A stretch of 64,000 nucleotides of DNA from Phytophthora sp. 'mugwort' (GCA_033558025.1 JAUCEF010000013.1:1667001-1731000); one strand, 5' to 3'. Positions 31,967 to 44,159 are shown, counted from the stretch's first letter. Program-made: numbers and translations. The notes: a model not told the origin generated them from the sequence alone.

Positions 31967-32592
31967 CTAGTACACGTCAGGTGGCTGGTGGTAGTGGCCC
32001 ACGTCGGCGTTGGTGCTGGTCTGCAGATGGACCCGGAGCGTGTAGTTGGCCTGCTCTAGGCGCTTCATGTGCTCGGCAGCCTGTGTGGCCAGCTGTCTCA
32101 GCGCGTTGTTCTCACTCTGCACCTCCTCTTTCTGCTGGTTCTGGATGGCCACAGCGCGTTTCAGCAACTTGTTCTCGCTCTGGAGTCTGGCCACGTCGTT
32201 GGCCTGGTGGGCCACGCGTTGCTGCGTATGCTGCAGCTCCTGGCCGAGCCGCTGGAACTCGGCGTCCTTCCTCATCATCAGCTGCTCGTACTCGGCCCTT
32301 ATCCGGGCAATCTCGGCCTGCTTCACCTGCTCAAAGTACTCGACATGGCGCTGGCTGTACTTGGCCACGTCGGCATCGGTGGCGACCTCATCCTGTCCGG
32401 CCGTTTCGCCCACGCCGCGGCGCTGGCGCTTCCTCGACAAGTCGAACGTGTCGGCCAGGCGCGAGCGCTTCTTCAGGCCTTCGGGGTACACTGCAGGCAT
32501 GGACAAGAATTGTCAGAGCGAGGAGACGTGGCTACATACATAGAGGGTGACCAGGGGCTGTGAGTACCTGGGGAGGCTGCGATGGACGCCAT
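31967..32592 (-). CDS. Conserved-looking coiled-coil protein with basic N-terminus
   Basis: 182 aa from two exons (32592-32568 and 32490-31967) with a 77-nt intron (32491-32567, GTACTC to CTGCAG). Exon 1 codes only MASIAASP plus one base. The splice gives VYPEGLKKRSRLADTFDLSR and RKRQRR, a bipartite nuclear-localisation-like cluster. About residues 58-165 form a continuous coiled coil with heptads and many Q, E, R (YFEQVKQAEIARIRAEYEQL to HMKRLEQANYTLRVHLQ). There is no basic leucine-zipper DNA contact motif (NxxAAxxCR), so it is not called bZIP. I do not recognise the family. The ATG at 32592 was chosen because the frame upstream has only GTG. Function unknown; a nuclear scaffold role is a guess. 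Confidence 0.75.
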
Positions 32593-33011
32593 GGCGGAAG
32601 AGCTGGACGACGTCTCGGTAAGGGGGAGTTTTAACTGTGGCGAAGTCGACCGAGCGTTTTCCACCGACTGACTGGAAATTTGTATGCAACATCTTGATAA
32701 GAGCCAGAGCCTCTGGCAGAGAATGTACCTGATTTATGGTACTGGTTTTTTTGTTTGATAAGAGCATGAAAAAACTCCAGAATTTAGTCAACGAATTATT
32801 CCAAAAATTTTATTCCAGATCCATGAGGACAAAAAGAAGAAAAAAGCAGGAGTATCCATACAACTGTCAAGAAAAGGAGGGGGTGGTTAACAATCGTGCA
32901 CTATTGACGCATGACAGAGGCTACGCATACCGTATCGGCAAGAGAAAGGTGTCTGGTGCATACCCCCCCTCCTCCCTCCCGAGACTGTATGAAAATCTTA
33001 CCGTCTCGACA
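32593..33011. other. Upstream region of the coiled-coil gene, no further gene
   Basis: Includes AT-rich stretches (32740-32830) and a run of A/G-rich sequence. Frames are short. The hAT element begins just after. Confidence 0.35.
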
Positions 33012-33019
33012 CACTGTAG

Positions 33020-35360
33020 CAGAGGTCGCAAATGGTTAACCGTATCCGTTCGGTCAACGTTCGATTATGGCCGTGGGCGGATACGGGCAACCGAAACAAA
33101 GCACACTACTAGCAACGAACGGTTACGGTCAACCTAATCGGTCGACGGGTTGGTTACGAACAAGTAAGGCTGCTACGTGAAACCACTTTTATTTTCTTCA
33201 CGTGCTGCTGTGACTTCGGAGGTGAAATACGGCGCTGTGGAGGATAGTAGGAACTCGAGTTGGAGGTAATACCACGTGTTAAACTGGTCCTCGACTATCC
33301 GCATTGTGGCAGACATGGATCGCTTGTAGTTAAGATGAGTGCGTCTGGCTGTGCCAATAATGGCGAAGGTGACGTATCTTGTTCAGGAAGAACATCTGAT
33401 GAACTCACTCGGAAACTCCAGAAGCTTCACGCTCTCGACATGAAGGCGCTAAAATCGGCGATCGAACGTGAATTGACGGCTAGAAAGCCTAACCCAATTT
33501 TGGCCTACTAGCTGAGTCTTCCTCGAGCAGATCACAGTGCTGGAAGTATTTTTCTTACGTGACTGAGAAGGAAAACTGGTGCCCATTTGACTGTAAGTGA
33601 CAAACCGTACGTAGCATGCAGGGTATGCTTCCGAACGTACGCTTTTGCGCGTGGGCAAGGGACCAGCATGTTAAACAGCCACACAACGAAGTGCTCACTT
33701 CAAGATGATAACGGCAAAGCTGGATCGATGTATACATACACAACGTGTGGCTCTATATCAGCCAGCGATAAACAGCGACGGTGCATTTCATCGACAAACA
33801 CTTCAAAATGCACTCTTGAACGCTCCAAGTCAAGCATTTCGAAGCTAGATCTCACACCGGCACCGCTGTTCTTGATTTTTTAACGATTGTCCCCAGCGCC
33901 ACCACATTTATGATAGGCGGATGTTAACGGTCGTTAGCGACAGCAACTTAAACATGCGCGATCGCGGTTTATTCACAATTGTGACTGGCAGCGGCTCCAA
34001 TATGTGTGGGGGTAATGGATTTAGATCGGAGTACGACTGGATTGCGTGTGCCGATCACAAGATTTCAACGATCTTGACGACAGCGTTGAGCAAAACCACT
34101 CAAATGGAGGGGAATGCTAGGTCGCAGCCATTCTACAAATTTCGAAGCAACGCGCCCAAATTCGATTTGATTGATGGTTGTAAGGCGCTTGTTCGCTACG
34201 TCAAACAGTCTAACCTGCAGCTTGAATTGACAAATACACTTAAGCAAGAAAATATTACGAGATGGGGTTCGCAGTACCGCATGCTGCAAAGTGTGGATAA
34301 AATGTATGATGCGTTGGCGGTGCTATTAACTGCACGGATGAAGTTTTCTATCTTGAACAGATAGACCGTTCTCTTCTAAACGAATTAGTGAGGTTCTATA
34401 AGATTTTCAGGAGTCTACATTAAAAGTGGAGAGCTGGACAAACCTAACTCTGCATTTGGCTGTCTAGGATAGACATAGGCACATGGATTTACTGAAACCG
34501 CGGGCAGACACAGAAGTGCTTTCCGACGTTGGCACCCCCGACATAGTGATACGACCCAATTCATCGTCACTAATCGCTATTTAACAGCTCATCCTGACGC
34601 GTAAGATGCCAAAATGGAAATTGGTTGATAAGCACTACGTGGCGGCCTTGCTGGGCCCACATCAAAAGCGTAAGCTCCGCCTATATGGGGTCGACGCTGT
34701 TCTAATAACAAACGCAAGGAACATTCTGATAGCATATGTGCGTGCAGTGAAGACAAGTGCCCCGGACCCGGGTCAGTCTACTACGCCTCCGAAGAAGAAA
34801 CGAAAAGATACGCGAGGATTTATCCGTTTGGATGCCCCTGATGAATCTGAGGAGGAGGAGAAGGGGACGAATTCTGCTGCAACAACCCCTGAAGAGGAAG
34901 AGCTGGATAGGTACTTCGCTGTACGGCTGAGCGATACCGAGAGAATGAACTTTGAATTGCTGAGATGGGTTTCAAGTCCGGGAGAGGACGGAGAACCTCC
35001 TCGTTTTCCTACTTTAGGTCTTATAGCCAGATCTGTTTTAGCGATCCGGCTGCGAGCGCAATGCCGAAAGCATCTTCTCGGACGCTGGCAATGCGTTCGG
35101 GATTAAACGAACGATGCTTAGCCCATCCGTTCTGGACGACATCCTCGTTGCTCGATCTAACAGCGACCTCTTGTAGAGTGATTGCTCGTTTTGCTTTCAA
35201 ATACGCCTGCTTTTTCATGTTTTCTGGTTAACCGAAACGAAACTTCAATCAACCACGGGCATCCGAATTACAAATGAGAGTCGGCATGGTCACCCATAAA
35301 TTGGTCGATGAGATTGGCGGACGGATACGGTCATTCGCTGCCTAGCATTTGCGACCTCTG
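33020..35360 (+). mobile_element. Complete but dead hAT element with 15-bp TIRs
   Basis: Left end 33020-33034 (CAGAGGTCGCAAATG) is the exact reverse complement of the right end 35346-35360. Flanks CACTGTAG (33012-33019) and GTCTGTAG (35361-35368) agree at six of eight bases, as expected for an old 8-bp hAT target-site duplication. Inside, on the plus strand, are a BED-like finger (ACRVCFRTYA...LNSHTTKC, about 33608-33695), the core pieces FTIVTGSGSNMCGGNGFRSE and YDWIACADHK (33968-34065), and ENITRWGSQYRMLQS. The C-terminal piece FELLRWVSSPGEDGEP lies near 34950-34998. After a frame change SSAMPKASSRTLAM takes the place of the SVPSSSAxxERxFS box. Subterminal GGATACGG-like motifs recur near both ends. 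Several stops and frameshifts prevent expression. Confidence 0.9.
33587..35180 (+). pseudogene. hAT transposase of the 33.0-35.4 kb element
   Basis: Broken into at least four frames: finger region 33587-33883, core 33921-34364, C-terminal 34606-35106, and a final slip near 35050 after which the frame reads VLDDILVARSNSDLL at 35134-35175. The acidic linker (DAPDESEEEEKGTNS) before the C-terminal dimerisation region is intact. No segment contains the full catalytic triad in one frame. Confidence 0.8.
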
Positions 35361-35368
35361 GTCTGTAG

Positions 35369-36001
35369 ATATCGATGTCCGTCTGAGACTGAAATTGGAC
35401 AGGAAATAGCAGCCGGTGTACGCAGAAAAAATCATTAAACAGGAGTGATTGTCGCTTTCGATTGAAAGTTTTGCCTATGTCTTTCAGCAGACTGGTGCTG
35501 GTGCAAGACAGCGAATCACGCCCACAAAGGTGCTGCTTTTTGCATTTGATAATGCTGCTGCTCGAAAGAAAAAAATCAAATGCATTTGTTCGTTAACCCC
35601 CCTCCCGGTACGGAGGCAAATCGTCGACGCACGGATTATTTTGCACATGCTTGATATCAAGCATGTTAACGAAAGACAACACCTGAAATTCGTATGAGGC
35701 AAAAAAGAAACAGCAACGTATATATCGGTGCAGAGCCCTTTCGACCGAACCGATTATGTGACTACATGCTGCCTATCCTGCGTCGTTCATGAAATTCGTG
35801 ACCGCTATGTTTGATATCATGGATTTTGTTTTTGCCCTTTTATCGGTGGTGACCCTTCCTCGTTGCTAGACGTGTGCAAAACGACTGCAATGGATATTTG
35901 TATTGAACCTGACAAGCAAAACACGTGAAATACAAGCACTGCTGTTTTATTAATCACGTAGCTACCCTGCTTCTGTTTCTCCGAATCAGCCTCCTCTCCA
36001 A
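35369..36001. other. Spacer between hAT and piggyBac remnants
   Basis: Low coding potential. Frames at 35449-35697 (plus) and 35484-35702 (minus) overlap one another and match no family I recognise. Confidence 0.35.
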
Positions 36002-38780
36002 CTATGCCACTTGCTTACTCGCTACTTGCCTCCTCTCCATCTGCACCGGAACTTGCACCCCTGTCAGCGATGGCGGGCTCTTCCTCGTTCTTTTCTGCAG
36101 CTCCAGCGTCGTCTTGGCCAGCGCTGACGAGCTCTTCTTCATTTTCCTCAGCGTCGACAACGTCATTGACGTTAGTGCGGGTAGGCTCTTCATCTGCAGC
36201 GACGTCCGCGTTACCTCCAGTGGCAGGCTTCTCTTCGTCAGTGTCGCCCTCTTCAGCGGCGCCGCCGTCTTCTCCAGCATCCGCGTGTTTCTTTCGACGG
36301 GCTCTCATCTGAATGCCGCGACCACAACGCGGCATCGAGCGCACGGTCCCGTTGCGCCAAAGCTGGTGCCAAGTTGCGTAACAGATCAATGTGTTGTTGG
36401 GATAACTTACCGCTTGGAGCCTTTGCTGTACTTCGGACAGTAGAACCGTGTCACCTGGCGCTTCGTGCTAACCGCCTTGCGTATAGAGCAGACCTTGCAC
36501 TGCCGCTTGCGAATTCGATTTACCTCGACCCACTCATCGTCCATCTCGAGTTTGTGGTTTTCACTGGCAGCTCTGTGGTGTGGTGCGTTGGCGTGACAGG
36601 ACCCGGCGAGTACATCTATGAAAACAGGAGCAATTAGTGAATACAAAGATTTCAAGCAACAACATGCTTATCATGTCTGCAAATTCTGCCTTGCCCACAT
36701 CCAAAAGCTGCGCGTGCAGCTGTGTGATGAAACCAGCATGGTCCGCCGGCGGGTTGCCTCGCATTTTGCAAGCTTTACGGTAAACGATGAACCATTGGCA
36801 ATTGCCATGTCAATTAGCCACAGTGCAAACTCTTGTAGTACTTGCGGAACGCAGCGACATTTGCAGCGACTAGCGCTGTAGACGGAGCTGGTCGTGCACG
36901 TCGACCCCCCCCCATCCAGCGGTGGTAGGCTTGCATGACCGTTGGGCAAGGGATTGTCTCGCTTTGGCCTTGTATTTTCTCGTGGTAGCCAGCGTTCTAA
37001 ACAGAACAGTAATAGCAAGTAGTCGTCATATATGCATGTGCAATAGTTGAAGAACGTACCACACGTGGCCATCGCGGTGCTGGTTCCACATCCTAGCATG
37101 TAGACGACGGTATTGGTGAACCATACCATTGCACTCAGCTGTGGCACCGATTTTGACACGGCGATCTGGGTTGTGCCTCGGGGAATTTGTCTCGGGCGTT
37201 TCGATTTCTCCTGTTTCAGTGCTGGAGAGAAGCCCCTTTTTCTCGTCTGAATTGTACCAACCGAGTAGACATTCCTCGCCAGAAGCTGCAGTGAGCTTTG
37301 GATCGGTGTGTAAAAGCGGTCGGTAACAACCGCTAGACACATCGTCTCGTTTTGGAGAGAGAACTCGTTCGTATTCCGTCGAGTAGCAGCAGGCGCACAA
37401 CTATCATCAGCAGGTTCAGCGTCGTCGGGCCTCCTTGTGCATTTCTACCGCAGTAAACCCCATTCTTCACATGTAAGATATTCATCATGACCAGCAAAAC
37501 ATGACACCGACACAAACAGCATATACAGCATGTGAGACTTGTCAAACCAAAAAAACGACCTACCGAAGAGCAGGCGCTTTTCACTTTCGACACACGCACC
37601 TGAGGCAATAAGCTGTATGCGCACAGCACGACATGAACAGCTTTGTCCCCCAGCGATGAGGTTTGTCCTTGACAAATTGACGCATGAGGTTAAACCTACT
37701 CCGCAGGGAATCATAGCTTCGTCGAAAGAGATGATGGGAGGAGTCCGATAGCCGCTCAGGAACGTCCGCTGCAATATGTCCTCGATAGGCCGCACCTTCC
37801 ACGCTTTGTCCGTCGCTGCAGCAGGCGCTGTGTTGTCCAAGAAGTGTAGGTTGCGCATGATACGCTCAAAGCGCTCACGTTTCATGAAGCGTCCAAAAGT
37901 TCCAGCGGGAACCGCACCGACCGACGTCGCAGACCAGTGATCTGATAGACGGCGCGAGTGCGGACACAGCATTGTGCTAACAGTAGCCCCATGCATTGCA
38001 GAATCTCGTGGGCGTGAATTTTCTTGTGAACACGCTTCTCTTTTGCCAAAATTTTCTCCATGGACAGCCTGTTAGCTCCACATTGTGCGTGAAATCTTGC
38101 ATCCATCCGACTCGTCAACTCTTGCTCGCGGTATCGATTTGTCTGACGTTGCACGCCCAACCAGAAGTCGCGCGGCAAAACGAACAGAAAGAGCTCGAGG
38201 GGAGACTCCGCACACGAAAGCATAGCTTGCGTAAGGCGGTATTCACGGGCGTAAAGCCCAGGAAACTCCTCATTGGCCGGAATCTGGCTGGATCTGCAAG
38301 CCGTATTATCAAGCATAAGTGAGTAGTTGCAATGCGTGACATTCCTCTGAAGCTTCAAGCATACCTGTTTCCCAGCCGTCCACCCTCATTTTCATCAGGG
38401 CGCTTTTGTCCATCTCCAACTTGATGACATCGTCGCCCTCAATAGCACGCCAGTTGTCGATGCCATCTTTCCATCTCTCTCGCTCTCTCTTTCGTTCAGC
38501 AGCTGACGTACGGCCAGAGGACGATTGGCCACATGACCTAGCAGTCGACCGAACAGTCGGTCTGGCTTGAGGCTGCTGCACAAGACTTGCATTAGGCGTC
38601 CCCACAGGCGGTTTCTTCAGCGCTCCCATCACTAGGCTCGCTTCCGTCGTCGCTACATGATTGAGTTTAATCTTCTCCCAGAAGCACACCCACCTCTCAT
38701 ACCACTTGGCGGAATCAGCGTCAGATCCTTCATAATCCGAATTCAAAGCACCCTCGGCTTCAGCATCTTCGACAGACGGC
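36002..38780 (-). mobile_element. piggyBac-type transposon remnant 1
   Basis: Minus-strand transposase in pieces. The N-terminal acidic and Ser-rich part lies at 38780-38390 and ends in VDGWETG. Then come SPLELFLFVLPRDFWLGVQR (about 38200-38145), HWSATSVGAVPAGTFGRFMK (near 37940), NLHFLDNTAPAAATDKAWKV and IISFDEAMIP with the first catalytic Asp (37720-37700). LLARNVYSVGTIQTRKRG (37285-37230) carries the region after the second Asp (TDRFYTPIQ). A Cys-rich C-terminal finger RQCKVCSIRK ... TRFYCPKYSK lies at 36505-36420, then an acidic tail to about 36015. At least six frame changes occur. TTAA-flanked ends were not located. Confidence 0.85.
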
Positions 38781-38980
38781 ACATGGGGGACCATGAGAGT
38801 CGTGGAGTGGGGCTTATTATACCGACGCTTTCTGCCATCGTCCACTGTTTCAGCCTCTGGAAATGGGGCAAGAAGATGCCCCCAAATTTTGTAACCAGCA
38901 TCGCCCATGAAGGGCTTACCTGGAGGCACGTATGAAGTCAGACTGAATAAGCTTAGATATGTACCGTGGCGAGTTAGCAT
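38309..38980 (-). pseudogene. Chimeric open frame: Harbinger transposase piece fused to piggyBac N-terminus
   Basis: One uninterrupted 223-codon frame. Residues 1 to about 65 (LFSLTSYVPPGKPFMGDAGY, KIWGHLLAPFPEAE, YNKPHSTTLM) are the second-Asp region of a PIF/Harbinger transposase. From about residue 68 it changes to the acidic and Lys-rich N-terminal region of piggyBac (NSDYEGSDADS ... VIKLEMDKSALMKMRVDGWE). This fits a piggyBac element inserted into an older Harbinger copy. The joined frame has an ATG but no evidence of use. Confidence 0.6.
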
Positions 38981-39960
38981 TGAAGTAAAACAAATCTACT
39001 TATCGTTTCTTGATGGCAGACCCATTCTATAGGGACTGGTCGTTGTTAGATCCAGCACGTATGGATACCGATCGAAATACCTACGCTGATCGACAATTGC
39101 TTGAACATTGGCTGCCGGAAAATTGATCCGACAATACCACCCTTCAAAGTCGCGAGGGCGCGGTATGGTCACCGACGTGCCACCAATAGCACCGACAACA
39201 TCCGAAACCAGCGATCTCTGCAAACCCTGCCTCGATTACGGGAAGCTCCTCCGCTGCACCCACGACGACGTAGCGCGAAGTTAGCGCGCTGTGCACATCA
39301 AGGGTGTCATTTATGTATACAACTGCTCGAGGTCTAGATACCCCCATTACAGTCGCTGCTTCATCAGTCGTGCCGCCTTGAGCTAGATAAAGCATAGTAA
39401 GCGCAACACGCTAAATCAAGTTCGTCTTGCTGTTCGGTCCAGGTTTGCGGACCCATGCATCATGCAGCACCTTATAGATCCGCAGGAAAGACTGCTTGCC
39501 GCATCGAAGTTTTTTATGAAACCAATCTGTACGCCGTGCCTGCATGGCTTGCTCAAAAGTTGTGGTCAGGAAGGTCGACTTACATTGCGGCGGGGCACGA
39601 ATGTTGCGTTTGTCGATCGTCGCGACGACAGCAGTGCTGATGCATGTGCTCGCCACTACAGCGAGGGTGGCGGCAGCTCGCTTGTCCATTCCTGGCTGTT
39701 GCTGGACTGACTGGAGCAGGACTGGCTGGCGCAGGGCTGGCACAAAAGTGCTGTAGCTGGCACAGCAAAATTCGGTGTTCTGAAAACTGGTGTTCCGGAA
39801 CGCGAACACACCAAAAAGAGCACATTGTACCATTCGAAGTTATTCCCGAGCTTTGAGCACAGAATGGGCGCCGGTACTTGAACCAGGGCCTTAGGCCCCC
39901 AAAGACCAAGGTTGCATAAAACAGTATGAATACATGTTGTAGGTACAACATGTTCTAATA
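38781..39960 (-). pseudogene. PIF/Harbinger transposase fragment (element 2)
   Basis: Pieces on the minus strand in order: the hydrophobic N-terminal run ATLAVVASTCISTAVVATID and the basic DKRNIR (about 39690-39610); YLAQGGTTDEAATVMGVSRP (39390-39330), a helix-turn-helix-like box; LVSDVVGAIGGTSVTIPRPR with FEGWYCRINFPAANVQAIVD (39215-39095), the first-Asp region, where Gly replaces the expected Asp in AIDGT; then the second-Asp region at 38930-38800. The C-terminal Glu region is missing, apparently cut by the piggyBac remnant. Confidence 0.78.
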
Positions 39961-40079
39961 GGGGTTGGCTCAAAATTTGGTCAAAGTATAGTAAATGCAA
40001 ATATATGCAAATCCTCCATAGACAACACAATGCACAGGTGTAGGTCTTATGTCGATCGCAAAGATACCGACCTGTTTTC

Positions 40080-41480
40080 ATTCCGGAATTTGAGTGGCCA
40101 AGCCAAGGTCACCCCCCTCCTCGTGCTTCAGCCAAGAATCTGCCGGATCGAGATCACTGCAAGCATGGCAGCCCGGCGGAAAGGCTTGTTGGCGACGTAC
40201 TGCCGCGTTGGATTGTGGTGATTGTGGAGCGGTATCATGGCTTCGTCGAACGCAATCACAGGAGGAGGAGTTTTGAAGATGCATTGCAACCCGTTACGAC
40301 AGATCGCACCTTCCAAGCATGGTCTGTTCCAGTGCGTTCGTCAGCATTATCCATGAGATGGAGGTTGGAAAGGATGTATACGAAGCGATTTCTCTTCATC
40401 ACTTTGCCAAACGTTCCTGCCGCAACTGCACCAACTGAAGTAGTCAACCAGTGAATCGTAGAAATGACGGCGGTGCGGATTGATCATGCGTGCAATGAGT
40501 AGGCCCAACCACACGCCTAGATCATGTGCTTCGACGTCGCTGTGTTTTGCTTCCTGATCCATGAACTGCTCTCTCGTCTTCCTCCCAGGCACGCGCTGCT
40601 TGACATCCGTTCAACCCTTTCAATTAGGTGCTGGTCATGATACAGCGTAGACTGCTTGGCAATTGCCTTCCACAGCGAACCAGGCATGAAAAAAAAAGAA
40701 ACAGAGCCAGCGCGGAGTCTGCCAACCGTTTCATTTCATCAGACGGGCCATCGTCGCCATCGTACCGGCTTGGGTAATGTTGGTCAGGAGGAAATTGCGT
40801 CGTATCTCGTAGTAAGCAGCGCATATTAATCATCTGTCAATGAGCGAACACAGCAACTGAAAACGCACCAATATACCACCCGGTTGACTGCCTACATGCC
40901 AGCTTTGGCTTCGTCTTTTGCAAACTCCAGCATACCCTCTCGACCAAGCTTTGGTCACGCATCCGTAATTCCATCAGCAGCGGGTGTCGTACTCTCATCA
41001 GGTGAAGAAGTTTCGGATGCACCGACAACATCTTCGCCCGGCTCTCCAACCATTGCAGTCTCAGCAGGTATCTCATACTCGGCATTCCCTTTCTCACCCA
41101 TTCAATACACGATTCGCAGGGACTTCCTCAAAGGTCATTACTTCTCCGTCTTCGTCACAGTCCGACTTCAACGCTTTTTCATCTGACTCTGCAACGCTGA
41201 AAGTGCCCATAGAAGCTTGCGATAAATCTACTGTGTGCTGGCTGAAAACAAAACGAGCACGGCAAGTACGATACAACTTGTCGAATGCATCATTAGAACA
41301 TGTTGTATAGAAACGTGTTATACAGAACCGTTATGGTACCTTTCATCCACGTCGCTCAGCGCCGACTCAGCAGGAGAGCTGTAATGCAGAACGGTATGAG
41401 AAATTCAGCTGAAATGACGAATACAACGGTCTCGCACCTTCGAATGAGGAATCGATGGAATCGATGTGCCTTTTGGGACT
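40080..41480 (-). pseudogene. piggyBac-type transposase remnant 2
   Basis: Fragments on the minus strand: the acidic N-terminus SDCDEDGEVMTFEEVPANRV (41170-41110), LGVWLGLLIARMINPHRRHF (40520-40460), SVGAVAAGTFGKVMKRNRFV (40440-40380), NLHLMDNADERTGTDHAWKV and VIAFDEAMIP (40260-40230) with the first Asp, then NPTRQYVANKPFR. It parallels the first half of the neighbouring piggyBac remnant but with clearly different residues, so it is a separate family member. The second half is absent. Frameshifts separate all pieces. Confidence 0.78.
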
Positions 41481-41599
41481 GGAGCTAAACGCACATGTAC
41501 ATTGAGTTATGTCCCGAAACATGTTGTAAATGAACATGCTGCGTAGATAACATGAAACACATACCTTTCAGTGCTGGCACACGTCAGCATCATGGGGAC

Positions 41600-42590
41600 T
41601 AATGCGTCGTCTCTTTGGGCTTGACGACGATACTTCCGTCTCACCTGTCCTCTTTTTCGGGTTTGCATTCACGTTTTTCTTGCGTGTCTCGATCAAACGC
41701 TGTCGTACAGCAATCGCTGACTTCTTCCTCTCTTTCTAAGCGTTTGGAGCTTGGCCTTGGCGTCATTTCGCACGCAGTGCGGGATGCAGCCTCTGCGGCT
41801 TCGCGTGTCTCTTTTGCAAGAGGTCGTTTTGCGTGGCATAGTGCTAGACACTCGATCCTTGACACTTCCAGGTGCCTTTGCTGCAGTTGTGGACGTGCGA
41901 ACCAGCTTAGACTTGATACCTGGCTTCTACCTCCCAGCTGCCCTTTTTGCCGAAGCCTCCGGCTGGGGTACAGCTAGCTACCTCATTTTCTTCTCCCCAC
42001 GCTTAGTTGCCCTTCTCCTCGTCGTCACTCTCGCCCCCAGGCTCAGCTTTCTTCTAAAAGAGTCGTTTCTTCCCAGAACCCGCCAACGTCTTGGCCACAA
42101 CGTCGCGATGCTGTTGTGACAGGATCTGCTTGTCGCAGCAGATAAGCCTCGTCCTTACCCATGGGAGAAGCTCTCATGATCGCGACTCGGGTAGTCCTTG
42201 GCGGGGCCGTGCTGATGAAAAAATCTGCATCAGTGGTGCGGTCACCCGCAAGGTAGGCGCGATGCTCTGCTACCAAGCAGCTCTTGTCTTCATAACACAC
42301 ACCGTGCAGCCGCTCCACAAACTCATTGCTTTCCTCCCGTGGCCGGTCTGGGTCGGGACAGACGACAGCATTCAGGCCTCGTAGTCGGGATGCTGGGATC
42401 GAACATGCTGCATTAAGTTCGAATAGCCGCGGCCGGGTAGCTGCTTGTAGAATCTCTCGCAAACTCGGCAGCGATAGTACGAGGTTGGGCCGCCGTTGTG
42501 ATCACGCTGGGGCGAGAAGAAGTAGCTCGACACCTATTCAGGCGAGAACTGGGGGCGTGGAGAGCGCTCGGCGATTACGAGGTCAGTCAT
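41600..42590 (-). pseudogene. BED-finger transposon protein fragment
   Basis: From the ATG at 42590 the minus strand reads MTDLVIAERSPRPQFSPE, then a TAG stop, then YRCRVCERFYKQLPGRGYSN and LMQHVRSQHPDY, a BED zinc finger (C-x2-C ... H-x4-H). The first 18 residues resemble the hAT start at 15809 (MADLVLSRPRPAPRFSPKQ). Towards 41650 a Lys/Arg-rich stretch (QRLIETRKKNVNANPKKR) is visible in one frame. No hAT core lies between. It is either a deleted hAT copy or a short BED-only protein, now interrupted. Confidence 0.55.
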
Positions 42591-43766
42591 GGTGCTTGAG
42601 AACTGGAGAGAAGTTTTGAAAAAAAAAGAATGGCGAGGACTTTGGACCGATAAAACAAGCTGGCGCCTGCAAATTGGTGTACGTCAGATCTCTATCGGTT
42701 TTTTAGTCTGGGATAAAACATAAAATTAAGTTATGGTGCTGTTGGGCTCATAAAAATAAATTATGTTCTTACAGCCAAAGAAGCATGTCAATAAATTATT
42801 TACTGTCAAATATTATAAATTACTTTTTAAGCGTAATTTATAAGGGACCCCTGTGGTCAGTGCCATTTCTCTCGATAGCAAATACATTTGGAAATTCGTA
42901 CCTTTGAGGAAATTGTTTTTTCTATGCTAAACAAGTTGTATGATACAGCATCCGATGATGTATCTGACAGCATGTCCAGACTTCCCGTCAATGTGCATGT
43001 CGCGTTTTTCAGAAAAAGGACTCGTACTTATTTGAGTATCTACAAATACTGAGTATAACTCGTCGTTAACATGCTGTATTCGACAATATGATCGGATTTT
43101 GTTTTAGGGACAAAAATTGAATTTGTCTTTAGTCGGTTAACGGCCGATTTATGGCAGGCTTTGCTTGTCTAGGTAAAGACCACATCATACCGTTGCAAAT
43201 CAAAAGGGCTTAGGGTTGGTTTTCCGGTTCGTGCAAACGGTTTCATCGCCTTTGTCAGCCGAGGATTCATAAGCGAGTGCATTTTCGCCACACACACGAT
43301 GTTGAGGAGTTCGCACGCCTCGATCTTGACTTACAAAGGGCACGTGACGTCGTCGAGCGTGCGATGTGAAGGTGGCAGTGGCTGGGCTTTTGGGAACTGC
43401 CCGATTTAAAAAGTTTCTGAGAAGCAAAAGAGATCGAGATGCGCAAAGTTATTAATCCCTAGCCCTCTCAGGGTCCGACTTGGTATACCGACCAAGTACA
43501 AGACAGCAAGCCTCCATACCACCACGAACATCTATAGTTGTACCGTAGCACAATCACAAATACGATATTTTGTAGGCTGTCGTAAAAGCAATCAACAGAG
43601 AGGAATCTTTGGTTAAAATTCGAAAGCCACTCTCTATTTTGTTATTTCCTAGCATCGTTGAGTGCTTCGCCTGCGATGCCACTATTGTAGTCGACAAGCT
43701 TCACCGGACCGCTTAGGCATCGCTTACCTACGAGTCAGCACTGAAAGTGGCTAACCAAGTATGTTG
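42591..43766. other. AT-rich gene-poor stretch
   Basis: 42650-43180 is AT-rich with repeated TAAATTA-type words (ATAAATTATG, CAATAAATTATTTACTG, ATAAATTAC within 42740-42840). No coding sequence, RNA gene or terminal repeat could be supported. Confidence 0.4.
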
Positions 43767-43842
43767 TTAATGCGAATCGCTGTTGTGTAGACACTCTCGT
43801 TCGTGTGGTGTTTTCATCCTCGCTCGTGATTCAGTTCTCTCT

Positions 43843-43950
43843 GAGTCACTGGCCTCGCTGAAGTCCGCGACGTTGCTGGAGTCACTGGTCTTGCTATACT
43901 CCGCGACTTTGCACGAGTCACCGAACTTGCTGAAGTCGCTGTCGATGACA
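43843..43950 (-). repeat. Three tandem 36-bp units
   Basis: Units at 43843-43878, 43879-43914 and 43915-43950, each beginning GAGTCAC. On the minus strand an open frame translates them as diverged 12-residue repeats: DFSKFGDSCKVA, EYSKTSDSSNVA, DFSEASDSERTE. The frame (43964-43767) lacks an ATG, so it may be part of a lost gene. Confidence 0.8.
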
Positions 43951-44159
43951 GAATGGTGACCCAATGGAGATGGTGATTCTTTTCGTTTAAGACGGTAGTC
44001 TCGTTTGTGCTGCTGGCGATCTCTCTCTTTTCTTTCTATGTGATAACCCTATCTCGTCGACGAGTGAGCTTGCTGCAGCTTGCAGCTTGCCAAGTTCAGC
44101 AACGTTAGCGAACGTGAGATGTTAACGTCTAGCTTTCTGGCACGATAGAAGAGGTCGTG

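Noticed and set aside
31967..32592. bZIP transcription factor reading of the coiled-coil protein
   Set aside because: The basic cluster lacks the NxxAAxx(C/S)R contact motif and is separated from the coiled coil by about 25 acidic or neutral residues.
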